Under the pieces are notes generated by a model, which had not been told where the DNA came from, did no database searches, and saw only the letters and a program-made list of their open reading frames with translations. Shown here piece after piece: positions 22,964-35,270 of a stretch of 64,000 nt of DNA. Source of the stretch: Ulota crispa (lineage: Eukaryota; Streptophyta; Bryopsida; Orthotrichales; Orthotrichaceae); assembly GCA_963920765.1 (NCBI GenBank), contig OY987245.1, positions 498,501-562,500 on the forward strand, read 5' to 3'. The position numbers and the translations under genes are program-made. The number at the start of each line of letters is the position of its first letter. The first letter of the stretch is position 1.

Positions 22964-23694
22964 TTAACACCTAAAGGCCCAAGTGGCCCTTAGGGACCAA
23001 GTGGGATTTTGGGCATGTATTAATAGCTAAATTATTTTGTGGGATTTTTTGAGATTTTTATGGAAGATGGGAAATTCAAAAACCTGCATGGTATTTAATT
23101 TTTTCTTCATTCCAACATTTATTGAATAAGTTAAAAATGAATTTCTACAAAATGGGGGAGGGCAGGCAACCCAAAAACTTCTTTAAAAATTGCAATTTTT
23201 AAAATAAAAATATGAAACAGGTTCTTTAGACTTATATACATGTAAGGAGCCTTGAATCATTCAATTTTGATAAATGAGATGAAAGTTATTAGAAATTTTA
23301 GTTGGCCAATAGATATAGTTTCTCTCAAAAGTTAAAACCACACCTATTTGCAAACAAAGACTTCTAATAACTTTCATCTCATTTATCAAAATTGAATGAT
23401 TCAAAACTCCTTACATGCATATAAGTCTAAAGAACCAATTTCATATTTTTATTTTAAAAACTGCAATTTTTAAAGAAGTTTTTGGGCTGCCTGCCTTGGC
23501 GCCCTCCGCCATTTTGTAGAAATTCATTTTTAACTTATTCAATAAATGTTGGAATGAAGAAAAATTTAAATACTCATGCAGGTTTTTGAATTTCCCATCT
23601 TCCACAAAAGTCTCAAAAAATCCCACAAAGTAGTTTGTACATGCCCAAAACCCCATTTGACCCCTAAGGGACTACTTGGGCCTTTAGAGGTTAA
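22964..23694. mobile_element. B3: long foldback TTAA element
   Basis: 731 bp from TTAACACCTAAAGGCCC to GGGCCTTTAGAGGTTAA. It is more diverged from B1 and B2 than they are from each other, but keeps the long arms and the module with ATTCAATTTTGATAAATGAG. The right arm has an extra GGCGCCCTCCGCC segment near 23497. Confidence 0.85.
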
Positions 23695-23766
23695 CATGAC
23701 AACACATTTATATTTTAACTACTTACAAGTTTTTATATATGTTAGTATGGAATTTCTAGTTACCAC

Positions 23767-24024
23767 CATGCAAGGTAAATTGGGAAAAACAATACATTTT
23801 GGGACTTCACTATTTTTGCCATTATGTATTAGCATCACAAGAAAGTGAGAGTGCATTTTCTTGTACAATAGTGAAGTCTCAATGGTTGCCCGATTTGCCT
23901 CCAAGAATTTTGATAATTAAAACTTTTGAGCAATAGCTAGTATGCTTACATTTACTGATTTGAAATTAAGGTGGTCCAAGAATACAAAATGGTCCCTCTA
24001 TTTTCCCTAATTTACCTAATATGA
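23767..24024. mobile_element. H5: GGTAAATTGGGAAAA inverted-repeat element
   Basis: The left end AAGGTAAATTGGGAAAAAC and complement of the right end ATTAGGTAAATTAGGGAAAA match. The termini are closest to H3 (57546-57767). No coding content. Confidence 0.6.
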
Positions 24025-24238
24025 TGTTAGTTTCCATGTCTGTAAACATTGGAGATTTTTTAACAATTTGCAAATATTTTTCTTGATAAATGTGCATCTT
24101 ATAATTTGGACATATCTCCAAATAACTTTTGCAAGCATCTTCTAGTGTTTGCAAATCAAAACAATTTTTGGATTATTGATTTATTTCCTCTTAGAGTCAA
24201 AGTCACAGGTAGGAAGGACTCATTTCATAATGACACAT

Positions 24239-24989
24239 CATGGTTGTCACATAGGACCGCCTATCCGTCTGCTTGCTAGTACGCCCAAAGTGTCCAATTG
24301 AGGTCATTGTCCATAAAAATAAGTCAACTCAAAGTTGACTTAAAAAATGGTACAAAATAATAATAAAAAAGCTTACTTTGTACATGTTGGTGACACTCAT
24401 TGTTGCCAACATAGAGTCAAAACGTGAATTCAAAACCATATCACCAAGAGATGTCTTATTGACAGATTTTGGGATCTAGTTGTTGTTTTGTTTGTGTGAC
24501 ATCTAATGTTGCGCATGACAAATGTCAAGTACGCATGACAGTTTTGTGTAATAAGGCCATATTTAACAGCTAAGATAATTTGAAACTTTACTATAAATAT
24601 GACCAAAAATTTAGAATCTAATAAGTGTTTATTGAATTGAGATACTTCAATAAAATGAAACATTAATAACTTAGTATTTAAGATTGGGAATAGAGAGTGT
24701 TTTATTTGAAAGTCAACCTTAAAATTAACTTTACTATATAGACAAAGATACTCTTGTCTATTCATGATGTTGTGTTTGTTGAGTTGTCACCATGTCAGAA
24801 AAGATAATATCATTATCATGATATCACGTAAAAAAATGAAAAATGGTAATTTGATTCTTCCATTTTTAGGTCAAAAACCCTAAAAATGCCCTAAAAATAC
24901 AAGAAGATAGACATGTCTATTTGTGTTGTTTTTTTGTGTGTCCACTTGTGCTGTCCGACAACCAAAACTTGCCCAAAGTAACAACCATG
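24239..24989 (+). mobile_element. I1: hAT-type element with nested J1
   Basis: The ends CATGGTTGTCACATAGG and complement CATGGTTGTTACTTTGGGC are flanked by TGACACAT and TGACAAAT, an 8-bp duplication with one difference. The interior aligns with I2 and I3 (CTCATTGTTGCCAAC, TTCCATTTTTAGGTCAAAAA) except for the J1 insertion at 24446-24819. 8-bp duplications are the hallmark of hAT transposases. No transposase is encoded. Confidence 0.82.
24446..24819 (+). mobile_element. J1: Mutator-type element nested in I1
   Basis: It is absent from the paralogous positions in I2 and I3. It is flanked by CATATCACC and GATATCACG, a 9-bp duplication with two differences. It aligns in reverse with J2 (63308-63664), sharing TGTTGCGCATGACAA and AATAAGTGTTTATTGAATTG-like blocks. 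The minus frame at 24430-24765 is incidental. Confidence 0.72.
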
Positions 24990-25069
24990 TGACAAATTGA
25001 AAAAGGGTGATGGCAAAATTAGGAAACCCAAAAAGAACTGCTTAAGCCTAATTTGGTCTTATCTATGAT

Positions 25070-25202
25070 AATGCTATATTTGTTAATTTGGGAAGAAACC
25101 TTGATTTTGGGAGTTTAGCTTGACCACTTTAAACCAAGCTCTAGATGCAAGGTGAGTACAACTTGGGAAATTGGTTTTCCCAATTTAATGAATGTGGCAT
25201 TT
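25070..25202. mobile_element. H6: short H-type inverted-repeat element
   Basis: The ends AATGCTATATTTGTTAATTT and complement AATGCCACATTCATTAAATT are both followed inward by GGGAARA. It is 133 bp long, the smallest H-type copy seen. Confidence 0.6.
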
Positions 25203-25337
25203 GATACTTCTCTTATTTGTTAAGTCTTACTAGATAGAGCTATGATGTTTATTTTTTGACAAGAAGTTGCTTATACTTGTAGATTAGAAATAAAATAAAA
25301 TAAATAAATGATGAATGTTATCATGTCTAAATTAGAA

Positions 25338-25623
25338 CACCATATTTGTTAAAATGGGAGATTGGGCACCTCCCAAAATAACCAAATGAGATAGAAAACC
25401 GTTCCAGTTTTGAAAGGTTTTATTGCAATTTAGCTCAAATCAAGCTAAATTGCAAGAAAACCTTTCTAATTTTAGGCTAAAACTTTCTAATTTTAGGTCA
25501 ATCTGAAAGATTTTATGTCAATTTAGCTCAAATTGAGTTGATTTGACATAAAACCTTTTGTCAAATTTTCTTTACATTACCTCTCATTTCAATGGAAAAC
25601 TCCCATTTTAATGAATATGAAGT
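25338..25623. mobile_element. H7: H-type inverted-repeat element
   Basis: The left end CACCATATTTGTTAAAATGG and the complement of the right end, CTTCATATTCATTAAAATGG, match. The interior has several copies of CAATTTAGCTCAAAT in both orientations that pair internally. Confidence 0.58.
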
Positions 25624-26370
25624 TTTAGTGGTTTTGTGAGAAGTTTCGAAACTGTCTCATTTCATCAAAATGCAATAAAGGACTCATCCCGACTACAAAT
25701 TTGTTTAGTAGGATTTAGGAAAATGCATTTATAGTTGTGCTGTGCAAGCTTTTATGGTCCATAAATTTGAAGTGTTTTAATCCATACATTATTAAAATGA
25801 GTTGTGGTGAATTATTTAAACAACAATTTCATGTAAGTTTTTCCATGCCCGAAAAAGAACATTAAAAATTTGTAAATTTTCTATTTAAGTGGCAAAAACA
25901 TGCATGTATACTTGATTTTAGAATTCTAGTCTAGGTGCATATACAATCAAAATTGTTAAAATGCTAATAATTTATTTTAGAGAGCCATTACAAGTTACTA
26001 GTCAAAAAAAGTCTAGATGAAGACATTTGGATTCTCATCACTTTTATGGTGTGAAAAAATCAAGAAAGTCCTTTTAATAAAGGGAACAATTTCTAAATGA
26101 ATGTCTTAATGTAAGGAAAGCTTAAGAAAAATGTTTCATCACTTGCACATTCAAATTTTCTCCTAAACATAAACAATCTAGACTAACTAGTACTAGTGAG
26201 ACAAGAGTCTTGTCCGAAAGTCTAGGGAGGCCATATTGGGGTAGGCAGATTGTGCCATTACCTAAAAATAAAATAAAACAAATTTTTTTTCTCAATTAAT
26301 TTCAAGGTTGACATTTAATCTTTCCAGGCATGATAATCAATCTGGACTTCTAGAGGTGAAAGTAAGGTGA
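25624..26370. other. AT-rich spacer
   Basis: No gene, RNA or terminal repeats recognised. Confidence 0.4.
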
Positions 26371-26492
26371 ATTTTGGTCATTATGAACTTATGGAGTTGC
26401 ATGTTATATATTGAGTATATCTGGACCAATGCAATGTCCAGATACACTTCATATATAACATGCAAGTGATGCAACTCCATATTAACCAAAAT
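26371..26492. repeat. Imperfect hairpin of ~120 bp
   Basis: ATGGAGTTGCATGTTATATA and TATCTGGAC on the left pair with GTCCAGATACACTTCATATA, ACATGC and GCAACTCCAT on the right, around a loop near 26428-26436. The right arm has a 9-base bulge (CAAGTGATG-like). The size and asymmetric bulge are compatible with either a tiny MITE or a small-RNA precursor. Nothing in the DNA shows transcription. Confidence 0.7.
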
Positions 26493-26497
26493 ATGAC

Positions 26498-28650
26498 TAT
26501 GAGTAATATATTTGTATGCAAACATGAATAAAAGTAAAGCTCTGACCCTATTTTAGAGTTAGCAATTGACCTCGACATCTCCTTTCTCATCCTGACATCC
26601 AACCGGGCATCCAACTGATCCAAGGTTTAATTTGTTATGTGAGAATCCAAAGATGAAACTGAAGTTTCTAATTTTGGACTTCTGTTTATAAATCTCAAGC
26701 ACATGTATTTTCTCGGAGCTGAAAATCCCAGGTGAAGAATGCAACGAAAGGAGCAGATTAAAATCAGACATGCAAAAGTATTTATACGAGACCGGTGACC
26801 TGAGTGAATGTCGAGTGAGGAAGTAGAAATTCTAAATTTGAGTCCTTACATACACGGGCTCTAATGTGCTTATCAGGCACTCGATTGGATGCACGTTAGC
26901 TAGGGGGTTATCCTACCAGTCAGATATAGGCAGAGGGGGGCAGATAAAGGGCCACAAGCGGGGTGGAGTGTGATACGCCACCTTGCTTGCGCTCAATGCT
27001 TTAAGTACGGCAAACAGTAACATCGTGGACCACTAGCTAGCTACCGCCTTAGCCCTTTGCCGAAACGAGCCCGTCGAGGAGATGGAAGTCTGGGTTGGAA
27101 TAGCCGCATTCGTCGTCTAGGCCAGCGTCTGCCGGCACTTGCCGATGAAGTGGGCGTCCTTGCCGCTAGCACTCCTGAACTCGTACTGAGTCCTGCTGCA
27201 CTTTCTTCTCTGGGGACTCTGCACGGACGAGCGACGCGTCCATCCAACAGGTTCTGGAAGCGCCCATTCTGTCTCCGGGCCGTATAATTGTATGACTGCA
27301 GCTAGCTAGCGTTAGATCGCCAGAAGCCGATGAGTCGCCACCTTCGTTTTGTAAAATCCATCAGAGTGTAGTCTTAAATCGGGTTTTGTCCTGGGAATCT
27401 GTACGCATTTCCCTAGCCTGTGAGTTTCCTATATGTGTCCCTGCGCCCCTCAGCATTTGCCATCTAATGCGCATTGCTTTACATCTGGTGATCGGGGCAG
27501 ATGCATGTCTTCTTTTGACAAGAGGTGGGAAAGGCTAGGCTCACACTGGACACCGCACACGAGACTTCTGTAATCCAGCTAAGAACTACTGCATGCACCC
27601 TCCAAACTGCGTACACTAACTCGAGCCAGAATCATAGCTAATTTCGTCGATGATTGAGTTTCAGTCGCTGCTGCCTGCTGCGTGGGAGGTTCGTGGCCGA
27701 AGCCACTGCAGTCCTGCAAGCGGGCCTGCAAGCTAATTTCTCTGTCCGTGCTCAAGTCGTCATGTCCCTGAGCCTTAGTTGGCTGTCAAAGTCAAGGTCA
27801 AGAATAACGAATTGGTCGTGCAGAACGGAATGATAAATGTCGGGCACATATCGCTTACTGATCAATATCTTCCCGGGATCGGTTTGGTTCAGTCCTTAAA
27901 GATACCCTTAATGACGTTAGAACGATAATCTGTTTAGTTTGTACGAATCGCCGTAGCATTTTATTATGCTTGGTTGTTTGTTTCCAAGCTAAAGATTCGT
28001 TCCATGTACAGAATTTAATGGGTGATATTCAGGGTTGGAAAATACTAAGGTAGGATACTTAGGTTCAACCGTTCAAGTGAGGGTGTATAAGAGTCCTGTA
28101 AAACACTGAATTGCACCACTCTCGCAGTCCTTCGAACCATCTCTAGATAAGATCATAGTATGTAAAGTGTACACGAATTAGCTTCGTGTGTAGGAGAAGT
28201 CGTCTGAGGCAATCATTCATGCAAAATGTGGTCTATTTTAATTGTTTTTCGATTTCAGTGAGATCGACAAGGCAGCATATAATGACTGAACGTGGTTTCA
28301 GCAACCGGCTGGTGCCATCGTCATTGTGAATTGCGAACGTCAGATTGTACCATAATACTTTTCAGTGCCTTCGTCCTCCAAAGTCTGAATTTAAGAATGA
28401 AAGCGTCAGAAATTTGAACTCGGACGTTTGGTCATTAGTTGCTTGTTTAAGGCTCCAGGCAAAAACAGTGTTTATAAGGTCATATATTTCTCACCACGAT
28501 GCTATGCAACCTAGTAGTTGCCTACTTTTGTCAACCGATGAGTAGATTGCTGTAAACGTGTACCACGGTCTTTGCCTTCTCTATCCTGGCAGTTAAGCGC
28601 ACTATTTGTCATGAAACGGCAATTGTAGCAAAGCAAGGAGACAAGATAAA
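26498..28650. other. Complex, GC-richer island
   Basis: From about 26780 to 28560 base composition is more balanced and no member of the window's repeat families is found. Short frames (27041-27247 minus, Arg-rich; 27057-27287 plus; 28345-28545 plus) overlap or lack known domains. It is a candidate for unique host sequence such as a gene flank. I cannot support an exon. Confidence 0.45.
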
Positions 28651-28654
28651 ATTT

Positions 28655-29223
28655 CAGCTTCATTGATCTCTGCAATGTTGAGTCACTGATCTTTCTTGAA
28701 TGCACCTTTTTGTGCTAATTTTTTTTCATGTTCTAATTGTGAGTTTTTATTTTGCTTCTTGTAAACGCCTCAAAAATCTCTCAATCATCAAAGAATGTAA
28801 TGAGTTGTAGTGAACTAGTGATATACATGGAATTTCTTTTTCCTTTTATATTTTAATGGTATCAATAATTATTTTAAATATCCTTTGGTTTCATTTGTCT
28901 TTGAATAAGATATTGGAAAAGTTTAGATATATACAAAGTTTTAAATACAATGTTTTTGAAGCTTAATCATCATTAGTTATTTTTGAAAGTATCAAATTTA
29001 TTTGCATATATGTAATATGTCATTCAACATGAATAAATAAAAATCACTTTCTTTGTTGTTTTGAATTTTAATATTAAACATTGAACAAAAGTCAATTAGA
29101 TTGAAAGATTTGATGTTTTATGAATTGTGATAAATTTATGTTTTCTCATATTTTTTATAATAATAAATTTCATTATTTTAAAAAAGATCAGTGAACTGGA
29201 CATTGCAGAGAATACTGAAGCTG
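28655..29223. repeat. AT-rich core bounded by a 40-bp inverted repeat
   Basis: The left end CTTCATTGATCTCTGCAATG and TCACTGATCTTT at 28658-28694 are mirrored by the complement of 29183-29223 (TTCTCTGCAATGTCCAG, TTCACTGATCTTTT), about 80% matching. The roughly 490-bp core is extremely AT-rich while both flanks are GC-richer. It could be a terminal-repeat element or an inserted AT-rich segment with a flanking inverted duplication. No target duplication was seen. Confidence 0.65.
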
Positions 29224-31823
29224 ACTTCAGTAAGCATGTCTTGAAGTGAGAGCCATGAATAGACAAAGACACTATAGATTCAACGATACTGCAAGTTCAA
29301 CTTATGAAGTGTAATTGCGAGAGAATTGGAGAAATCGAGAGTGACGATTTGTACTACTTAAATGAGGGAGTATGTCTGGATGAAGAGAATCGATACATAC
29401 TATTTCCACAGCATAGGCGGACGTGTAATACTGGGGGCTGATGACGAAGAGGAGCGGTGGACACCCTACTGCAGAAAGCCAAGCTCATGGGGTACGATGC
29501 TGAAATGCAGCGCCCAAGACAAAGACGTGGACAGATCCAACGCAGAAAAAAACAGAATGACGCGCCTGCTGTTGTACGCTACGTCGGAAACACCAAATCT
29601 CGACTCCTGTAGTTGTAAGTTTCGAACTATAAGGTAAGGGAAATGCCGTCGAGTCATACGGCTGCGTTATGACTATGCTGAGCTAGAGCACCTTTACATT
29701 GCATGCAGGCAATGGCTGTCTCTACTCTTGATTGCGAGGTACGTCAAACAGTGGCCTCGTCATCTAGGAGGTTCAACCTCCTACATGTAGTCTTGACTCA
29801 GCCCTGCTGATGACAATACTCGAGTGCAATTGTGCAGAGTATACCCGTAGCTAGATTCGTCTATTCATTTTTGCCGGTATTATCAAACCTTGTTTTATTT
29901 CATAATCACTATACTAACCATCGGTGTGAAGAATTTGAGGGAAATCAGCCTGAGCTCATTCCTTATTATTCTTAGTGCTTACAATTTACATAAAGCGCTG
30001 ACGAATTAAAATATGTGCCTGACAATAACAACGAACTGCGTCTATTGTACATTGCACTTGAAGGAGCGCAGTATTATCCGTCCGCATCAATTCGTGGCTA
30101 CAGCTAATGCTAAGTATGTTCAGTTGAAAGAACGTCATTCTACTTCTCGGATGAACCATTGACTTGTCTTACTTTTCATTTCTAGCACCTAGTCCTTCAA
30201 GACAGCAGCCATTTTACGGTCTTGCATTCGAATCTAATGTGCAGAAATTTACAGTATCTACATGCATCTATTTATATACACACTATTTTGATTAGTTTGA
30301 GTCAACATGGCGTCACAGGGTGTCATCATCCTGGGATTTGCAGAAGGAATGAATTGTACCAGCTCAAATTCTGTTCCGCAAATCACACAAGTGAATTTGT
30401 CCAAAGCGTCATCCACAGGTAGAGTGCAGGTGAGGAATTGGCGATCACCATCCAGACTGAGTACTATTGTATCAAACTGGCGATTCAATAATCAACAGTG
30501 CAACTCCATTTCTGCCACAAGGATTATTTGACCCTGCAGTCTATCGCCCGGAATATGTCAAATCACACTACACAGGGCCACAGGGGTCTTCTACGCAAGG
30601 TTTCCCACCGATCTTCAAAATTAGACATCTGTCAAGATCACCTGCAGGAAACAGGGAAGCTTAACAGGTGGCAAATGCTGGGATTCGTGGCGAAATGTGG
30701 CTCTCGCAGAGAATCCAGCATGGGAACCTGGTGCTAGCTGCTGACAATGCACTTAAACAATATCAATTTATTTTCCGAACTAGCTCATCCGAGATCGAGG
30801 TAGGAATCATTTAACCCATGTCAACACAAACTTTGAGGAAACAAGAGAATCGCGGAAGTTAGCCAGAGCTTAGAAGAGCCCGAGTGCGACTACGTACCGT
30901 GGCAGCAAAGACACCAAGCAAGCTGCTGCACGTCATGCCTAGAACCAAAAGGGGTTAGGCTGAAGATCAGTGCTATGGACATTTGTGTACCAGTGAACTC
31001 CTTCAAGCATGTGCAAAAGGCAAGCAAGTAAGCCAGCCAGCCAGCCAAGCCAGCCAGCCAACGCAGCAACGATGCATGAAGGAGTACACCAGCACAAGAA
31101 TGTCCTCAGCAACGCATATTAACATCTTCAGTAGATCCTTCCGCAGGCACCCTGGTGATGAGGAGGAACCGGCGAGAGCACAGGCAAGCGGCGACTGCCG
31201 AGAGTGAGAAGCATGGGAGAGCTGGCTGGCTAATAACGTAGCGTGGCCACAAACAGGGCAACATTCTCCGGCTTGCCTTGGTCGAGCTGACGGGCAGCTA
31301 CACAGCATGAGAGCGAAGAGAAAAGGGGAAGCCCGGAAACGGAGGGGCCGAGAGCAGGAGGAGCTTCATGACTAAGCCATGAGAGCCCTCATTCCAGCAC
31401 TCTATTTATAAGGCATTTGCGGTTGAGGCCAGTAAGGGTACAAAACTAACAGAACTAGTGATTTTGTCAGTACCGCGAATAATCTCTGGCCAGCACGGTC
31501 ATAGGTTAACCGGTGAATGCTCCTAATGCTCACTGCTGTACTAGAATTCCCATCCTTCTTCACCTTCTCATCCAGGACATCCTATGATATTGCTTTTCTT
31601 TTGCCTTGCATTTTTTAATCTGCATGACGCAAAGCCTCAGATTCTTTGCTGTACAAATTGTGGACAACATCAATCTCATATCAGGAAGCTGCCTAATTTG
31701 TGGCTGTCCGATTGTCCCGTTGTCCGGTTGTTTTCTTGCGGTGGGTTTAGTGAACTGGTTTTTTCCATCAGGCGCGGGCGCCGGTTTTAGCAGTTAACCT
31801 CCAATACTTTCCGGTATTTTTCC
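29224..31823. other. Complex, GC-richer island
   Basis: No window repeat family occurs here. Open frames include plus 29362-29637 (91 codons, Met start) and minus 30258-30488 (76 codons), which contains a lone CVICGTEF (C-x2-C) motif. Overlapping plus frames at 30307-30737 weaken the case for either. It is the best place in the window to look for host exons or a transcript, but nothing is recognisable as a known protein. Confidence 0.4.
31029..31061. repeat. AGCC microsatellite
   Basis: About eight tandem AGCC-type units with one interruption. Confidence 0.85.
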
Positions 31824-32997
31824 TTAAGCCCTGAGCGCCCAAGCCAGCATCACCAAAATTAGGGTTTTGGAAGATCTATAGTCTTCATGTATCGTATCTT
31901 AGTCAGTTGGTGATCCACAAAAATTGACCATTGAAAAAGGTGGAACGTCTACTTAGAAAATGGGTTGCAAATTTTGGGAACAATTGATCATAGGAGATGG
32001 GACATTATAACATTGGATCAAACAACATGTGATGGCAAAATCTCACTTTTTGGCATTTAGTTGCTATTTATTAATTTTTACCAGAATTTATAAACCCTTG
32101 ATTAATCTCAAATTTTGTGAGTAGCAAGGTTAGTTGTGAGTCCATAGACTTGCAAATAATTGAAGACTGTACTTCTTTGTATGTTAAGTTTGAGGGCTTC
32201 AAATAGCTATTACACAAAAAGTAATGATTGGCATAGTTGGTGAAAGCTGCCACAACACGGGTTTAGAACATGCTTGAACCCTTGCTGACAAATTTTTTGC
32301 TACCACAAAGCACATGCAACAAAGTTTGCAAGGAGTATTGAATACTATTAATCAATTGCAACTTGTAAAATGCTACTTGCCATCTTGCCTTGTATGGTGT
32401 TCCACCCAATCAAGACTCTTGAGGCACTCATACAACATTTTGCTTGCCTTGCCATTACTTCACTTACATGGACCACATGAATACCTTGATAAATGTAGTT
32501 TATATCAAGATAAAAAAATTAGATCTACTACCTCAAATTCAAAGGTTTATAAAATCTTGTGAGAATGCTTTTAGTCCTGTGGAGAGTTTATGGATTAATT
32601 TCTAAACACACAAGGGGACAAAAAATTGTATCCTATATGTCCAAAAAATATCTTGCAAGATGGGAAATAAATCTAATTCATCCAATATTTTATTAAAAGT
32701 GGTCATGGAGATGAGTTCCATCACAATATGCCAAAAATAGCCTCATGAATGCCCTCATACTTTTAAAAACTTCAATTTGTGAGAAGATTCACAAGCACAG
32801 TGTTAGGTCATATGCCGCCTTTCTTTGCAATTTTTGTGAGGGTAGCGTGTACTATAGATTTTTCCAACTTTTGGAGACAATATCATAATGTAACTTGTGT
32901 AGGCAACTAGGCATACCATAACATTGTGGAGCACTATAAATCAACTATAGACTATAGGGGGGCATTCACAAGGACTAGCTGAGCGTTCAAAGGTTAA
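31824..32997 (+). mobile_element. D1: TTAA-flanked element, type D
   Basis: It starts TTAAGCCCTGAGCGCCC and ends GAGCGTTCAAAGGTTAA. The left 750 bp align with D2 and (in reverse) D3: GGGTTTTGG, GATGGGACATTATAACATT, AAGCACATGC and CTTGCCTTGCCATTA. The right part is longer than in D2 or D3. At the position where O1 sits in D2, D1 reads CACCCAATCAAGACTC with no insertion. Confidence 0.8.
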
Positions 32998-35191
32998 ATA
33001 AAACTTTTGGATTGACTAATATTTTCTAACTTTAAATTTTCACTAGCACAAAGATGCAATAAGAGCCAGCAATAGGAGTTGGGGGTCTGCAATTGGAACA
33101 CATAGTGCACTAAAATATGTGCAAAGTTGGAAAAGATAAAAGATCCAACTTTTGAAAACAAATATAGCATGTCCAAAACGTTTGTCAAATCTCAAAATTT
33201 TAAAGCAACATGTTGCGGCTTGCAAGATTTAGATATTGACACTTTTTACTTGAACTATGCTCTATAGTTACATGCCTACAAAGCACAAAGAAACAAGCCC
33301 TTTGTTGAATCTAAAAAGCGCAAGTGCAAGGTTGCAAGAGCACAAAGATTGTCAACAACAACATTGCACCAAAATTGACAATTTGACTCTAAGAGCCAAG
33401 AAAGCAAAGAGCACTAATGGCAAGAATTTCATCCAAGAGTACAACAAGAATCAACAATTAGGAGTGCAAAAAACTGTCTACAAAAAAAGCAAGGAATATC
33501 TTAGTTAGCAACATTCAAGGAAATCCAAGGTCAAGAAAATTGAGGTATAAAAGTGCAAGAGCTAAATTGAAAAGGCCAAATTGAAAATAAAACATTGTCA
33601 AAGAGGCACAATGGCAAGACCACAACAAGTACCAAATCCCTTGATGTTTGCCTTTCCAACTTGGAATCTACAATAAAAATGCCACACATTGCCACTTGTT
33701 TGCAAATCACCTTTATATACCATGTTTGTTTGCATCCATTCCACCTTGCCTTGGATATTAGCAAGCATTTGTACCACACAAAGTGTCTAAGTCTTATTGG
33801 CTATAGTTTGACCTTCTAAAAATTGGGTTAGCTAAATTTCATATTTTAATAGTAGTCAGTAAACTCCCTAGTATGCAAGTTTGTTTATAGCCTCATTACT
33901 TGATTTTTGGTCCTTAGGAGATTCTTCTAGCTTTCAAATCTTTACTTTGAAACTTTGGCTAATTCTTTGTCCACTTGAAGATGCCAACATTGTAATGATA
34001 GCCAATTATTCTCAAATTTTTCCAATATGACAAGACTCAAACAAACATAGCCCACTAGAAGTTGGAGATCAATTGATTCTATTTGTTACCTCATAACACT
34101 TGGACATAGCTCTCTCCTAAACTATTTGTATACTTCTTTGTACAATTTTGATTTTCAAGGCTTCAAGAGCGGGTTTAAATTTTGGGAAAGCAATGATCAT
34201 CTTGGTGATTTTGCAAGAGAAAATGGAAGATTTCTCTAGCAAAATCACATTTTTTCATCAAAAAATCCTTTTTTTTTGTGCACCTAGCAAAGTGCAAAAA
34301 AATGCAAGCATGGGCTAAGGATCTTTTGCATAAGAAAAAAAGGAAGACAATAGAAAATCATTTTTGGAATCATTAGGAGGTTTCAAAGCTTTGTACTTTT
34401 CTTTGCTAAAACAAATTGTTTGCTTTGTCAATTTTTCCTAGTAAAAACTTTTGACTTCTCACAATGGTTTCAAGGCCTTTATTTATTGTTGTTTTCTTAT
34501 TTTCTCACAGAAGAAATTTTGTACTTCTTTTATTTTCATGCTAATTACTAGAAAATAGCAACCACAATTACTCATTTTTGTCATTGTCTAATCATTGTGG
34601 ACATGGATTTATTTGAAATGGCAGGAGATCTTGTGCTTGAATTTTTACACACCTTGCTACTTGCTAGATGCGCAAATTTGTTTGATTTTTCCATACAAAA
34701 ATACAATTTTGTGTGAGAAAACTATTACTTTCCTCATGAGAAAATTCTAAAAAACTTTGTTTTTCTCAAGATCTAGAACTTCATACTGTGCAAAATTAAG
34801 GTTTTTTTCTTGCAAAAAGGAGGGGGAAAAATTTAAATTTTTTATAGCCATTTGTCAAGCTTTAAGGCCTCTTTTTGTGATGATTTGCAAACTTATGCAT
34901 ATTTTTTAATTGGAAAATAGGAGTTTATGGGGCGTGCTTCTTAGCAAGCCTCAAGGATTCAAGATTGCACACCAAGGGCAATCTAGTAGTAATTTTTATT
35001 AGTAAACATAGGGCTTGTCTTCATCTTTCCTTAAATCCCTTTTTATATATTATGCAAACTCCAAGATGAACAAAAATCCATTATTTTACTAACAAGTAGA
35101 AATCTACTCTTATTTTGTAATTGTTCATTTCACCTGAATTAATTATAATATTAAGTAATCATCTCTAAATCCAAATATGAGTTTAAAGTTC
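32998..35191. other. AT-rich spacer
   Basis: No recognisable gene or repeat ends. A Lys-rich 83-codon frame at 33257-33508 is compositional. The stretch at 34200-34900 has long A and T runs. Confidence 0.4.
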
Positions 35192-35270
35192 TTAATCCCT
35201 AAATGCTCACAATATCAAAATTTAGAGATAAAAACAGCAAATTCTGATGCTTTGGGCATTCAGGGGTTAA
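35192..35270. mobile_element. P2: 79-bp miniature TTAA element
   Basis: It begins TTAATCCCTAAATGCTCA and ends TGGGCATTCAGGGGTTAA, so about 16 bases at each end are inverted complements with few differences. Between them lies about 40 bp, including ATTCTGATGCTTTGGGCAT, similar to the right end of C3 (41488-41512). It looks like a deletion derivative that kept only the two ends. Confidence 0.72.

Noticed and set aside
33257..33508. Lys-rich 83-codon frame
   Set aside because: Composition follows A-rich sequence, and there is no domain, neighbour or homologous copy.
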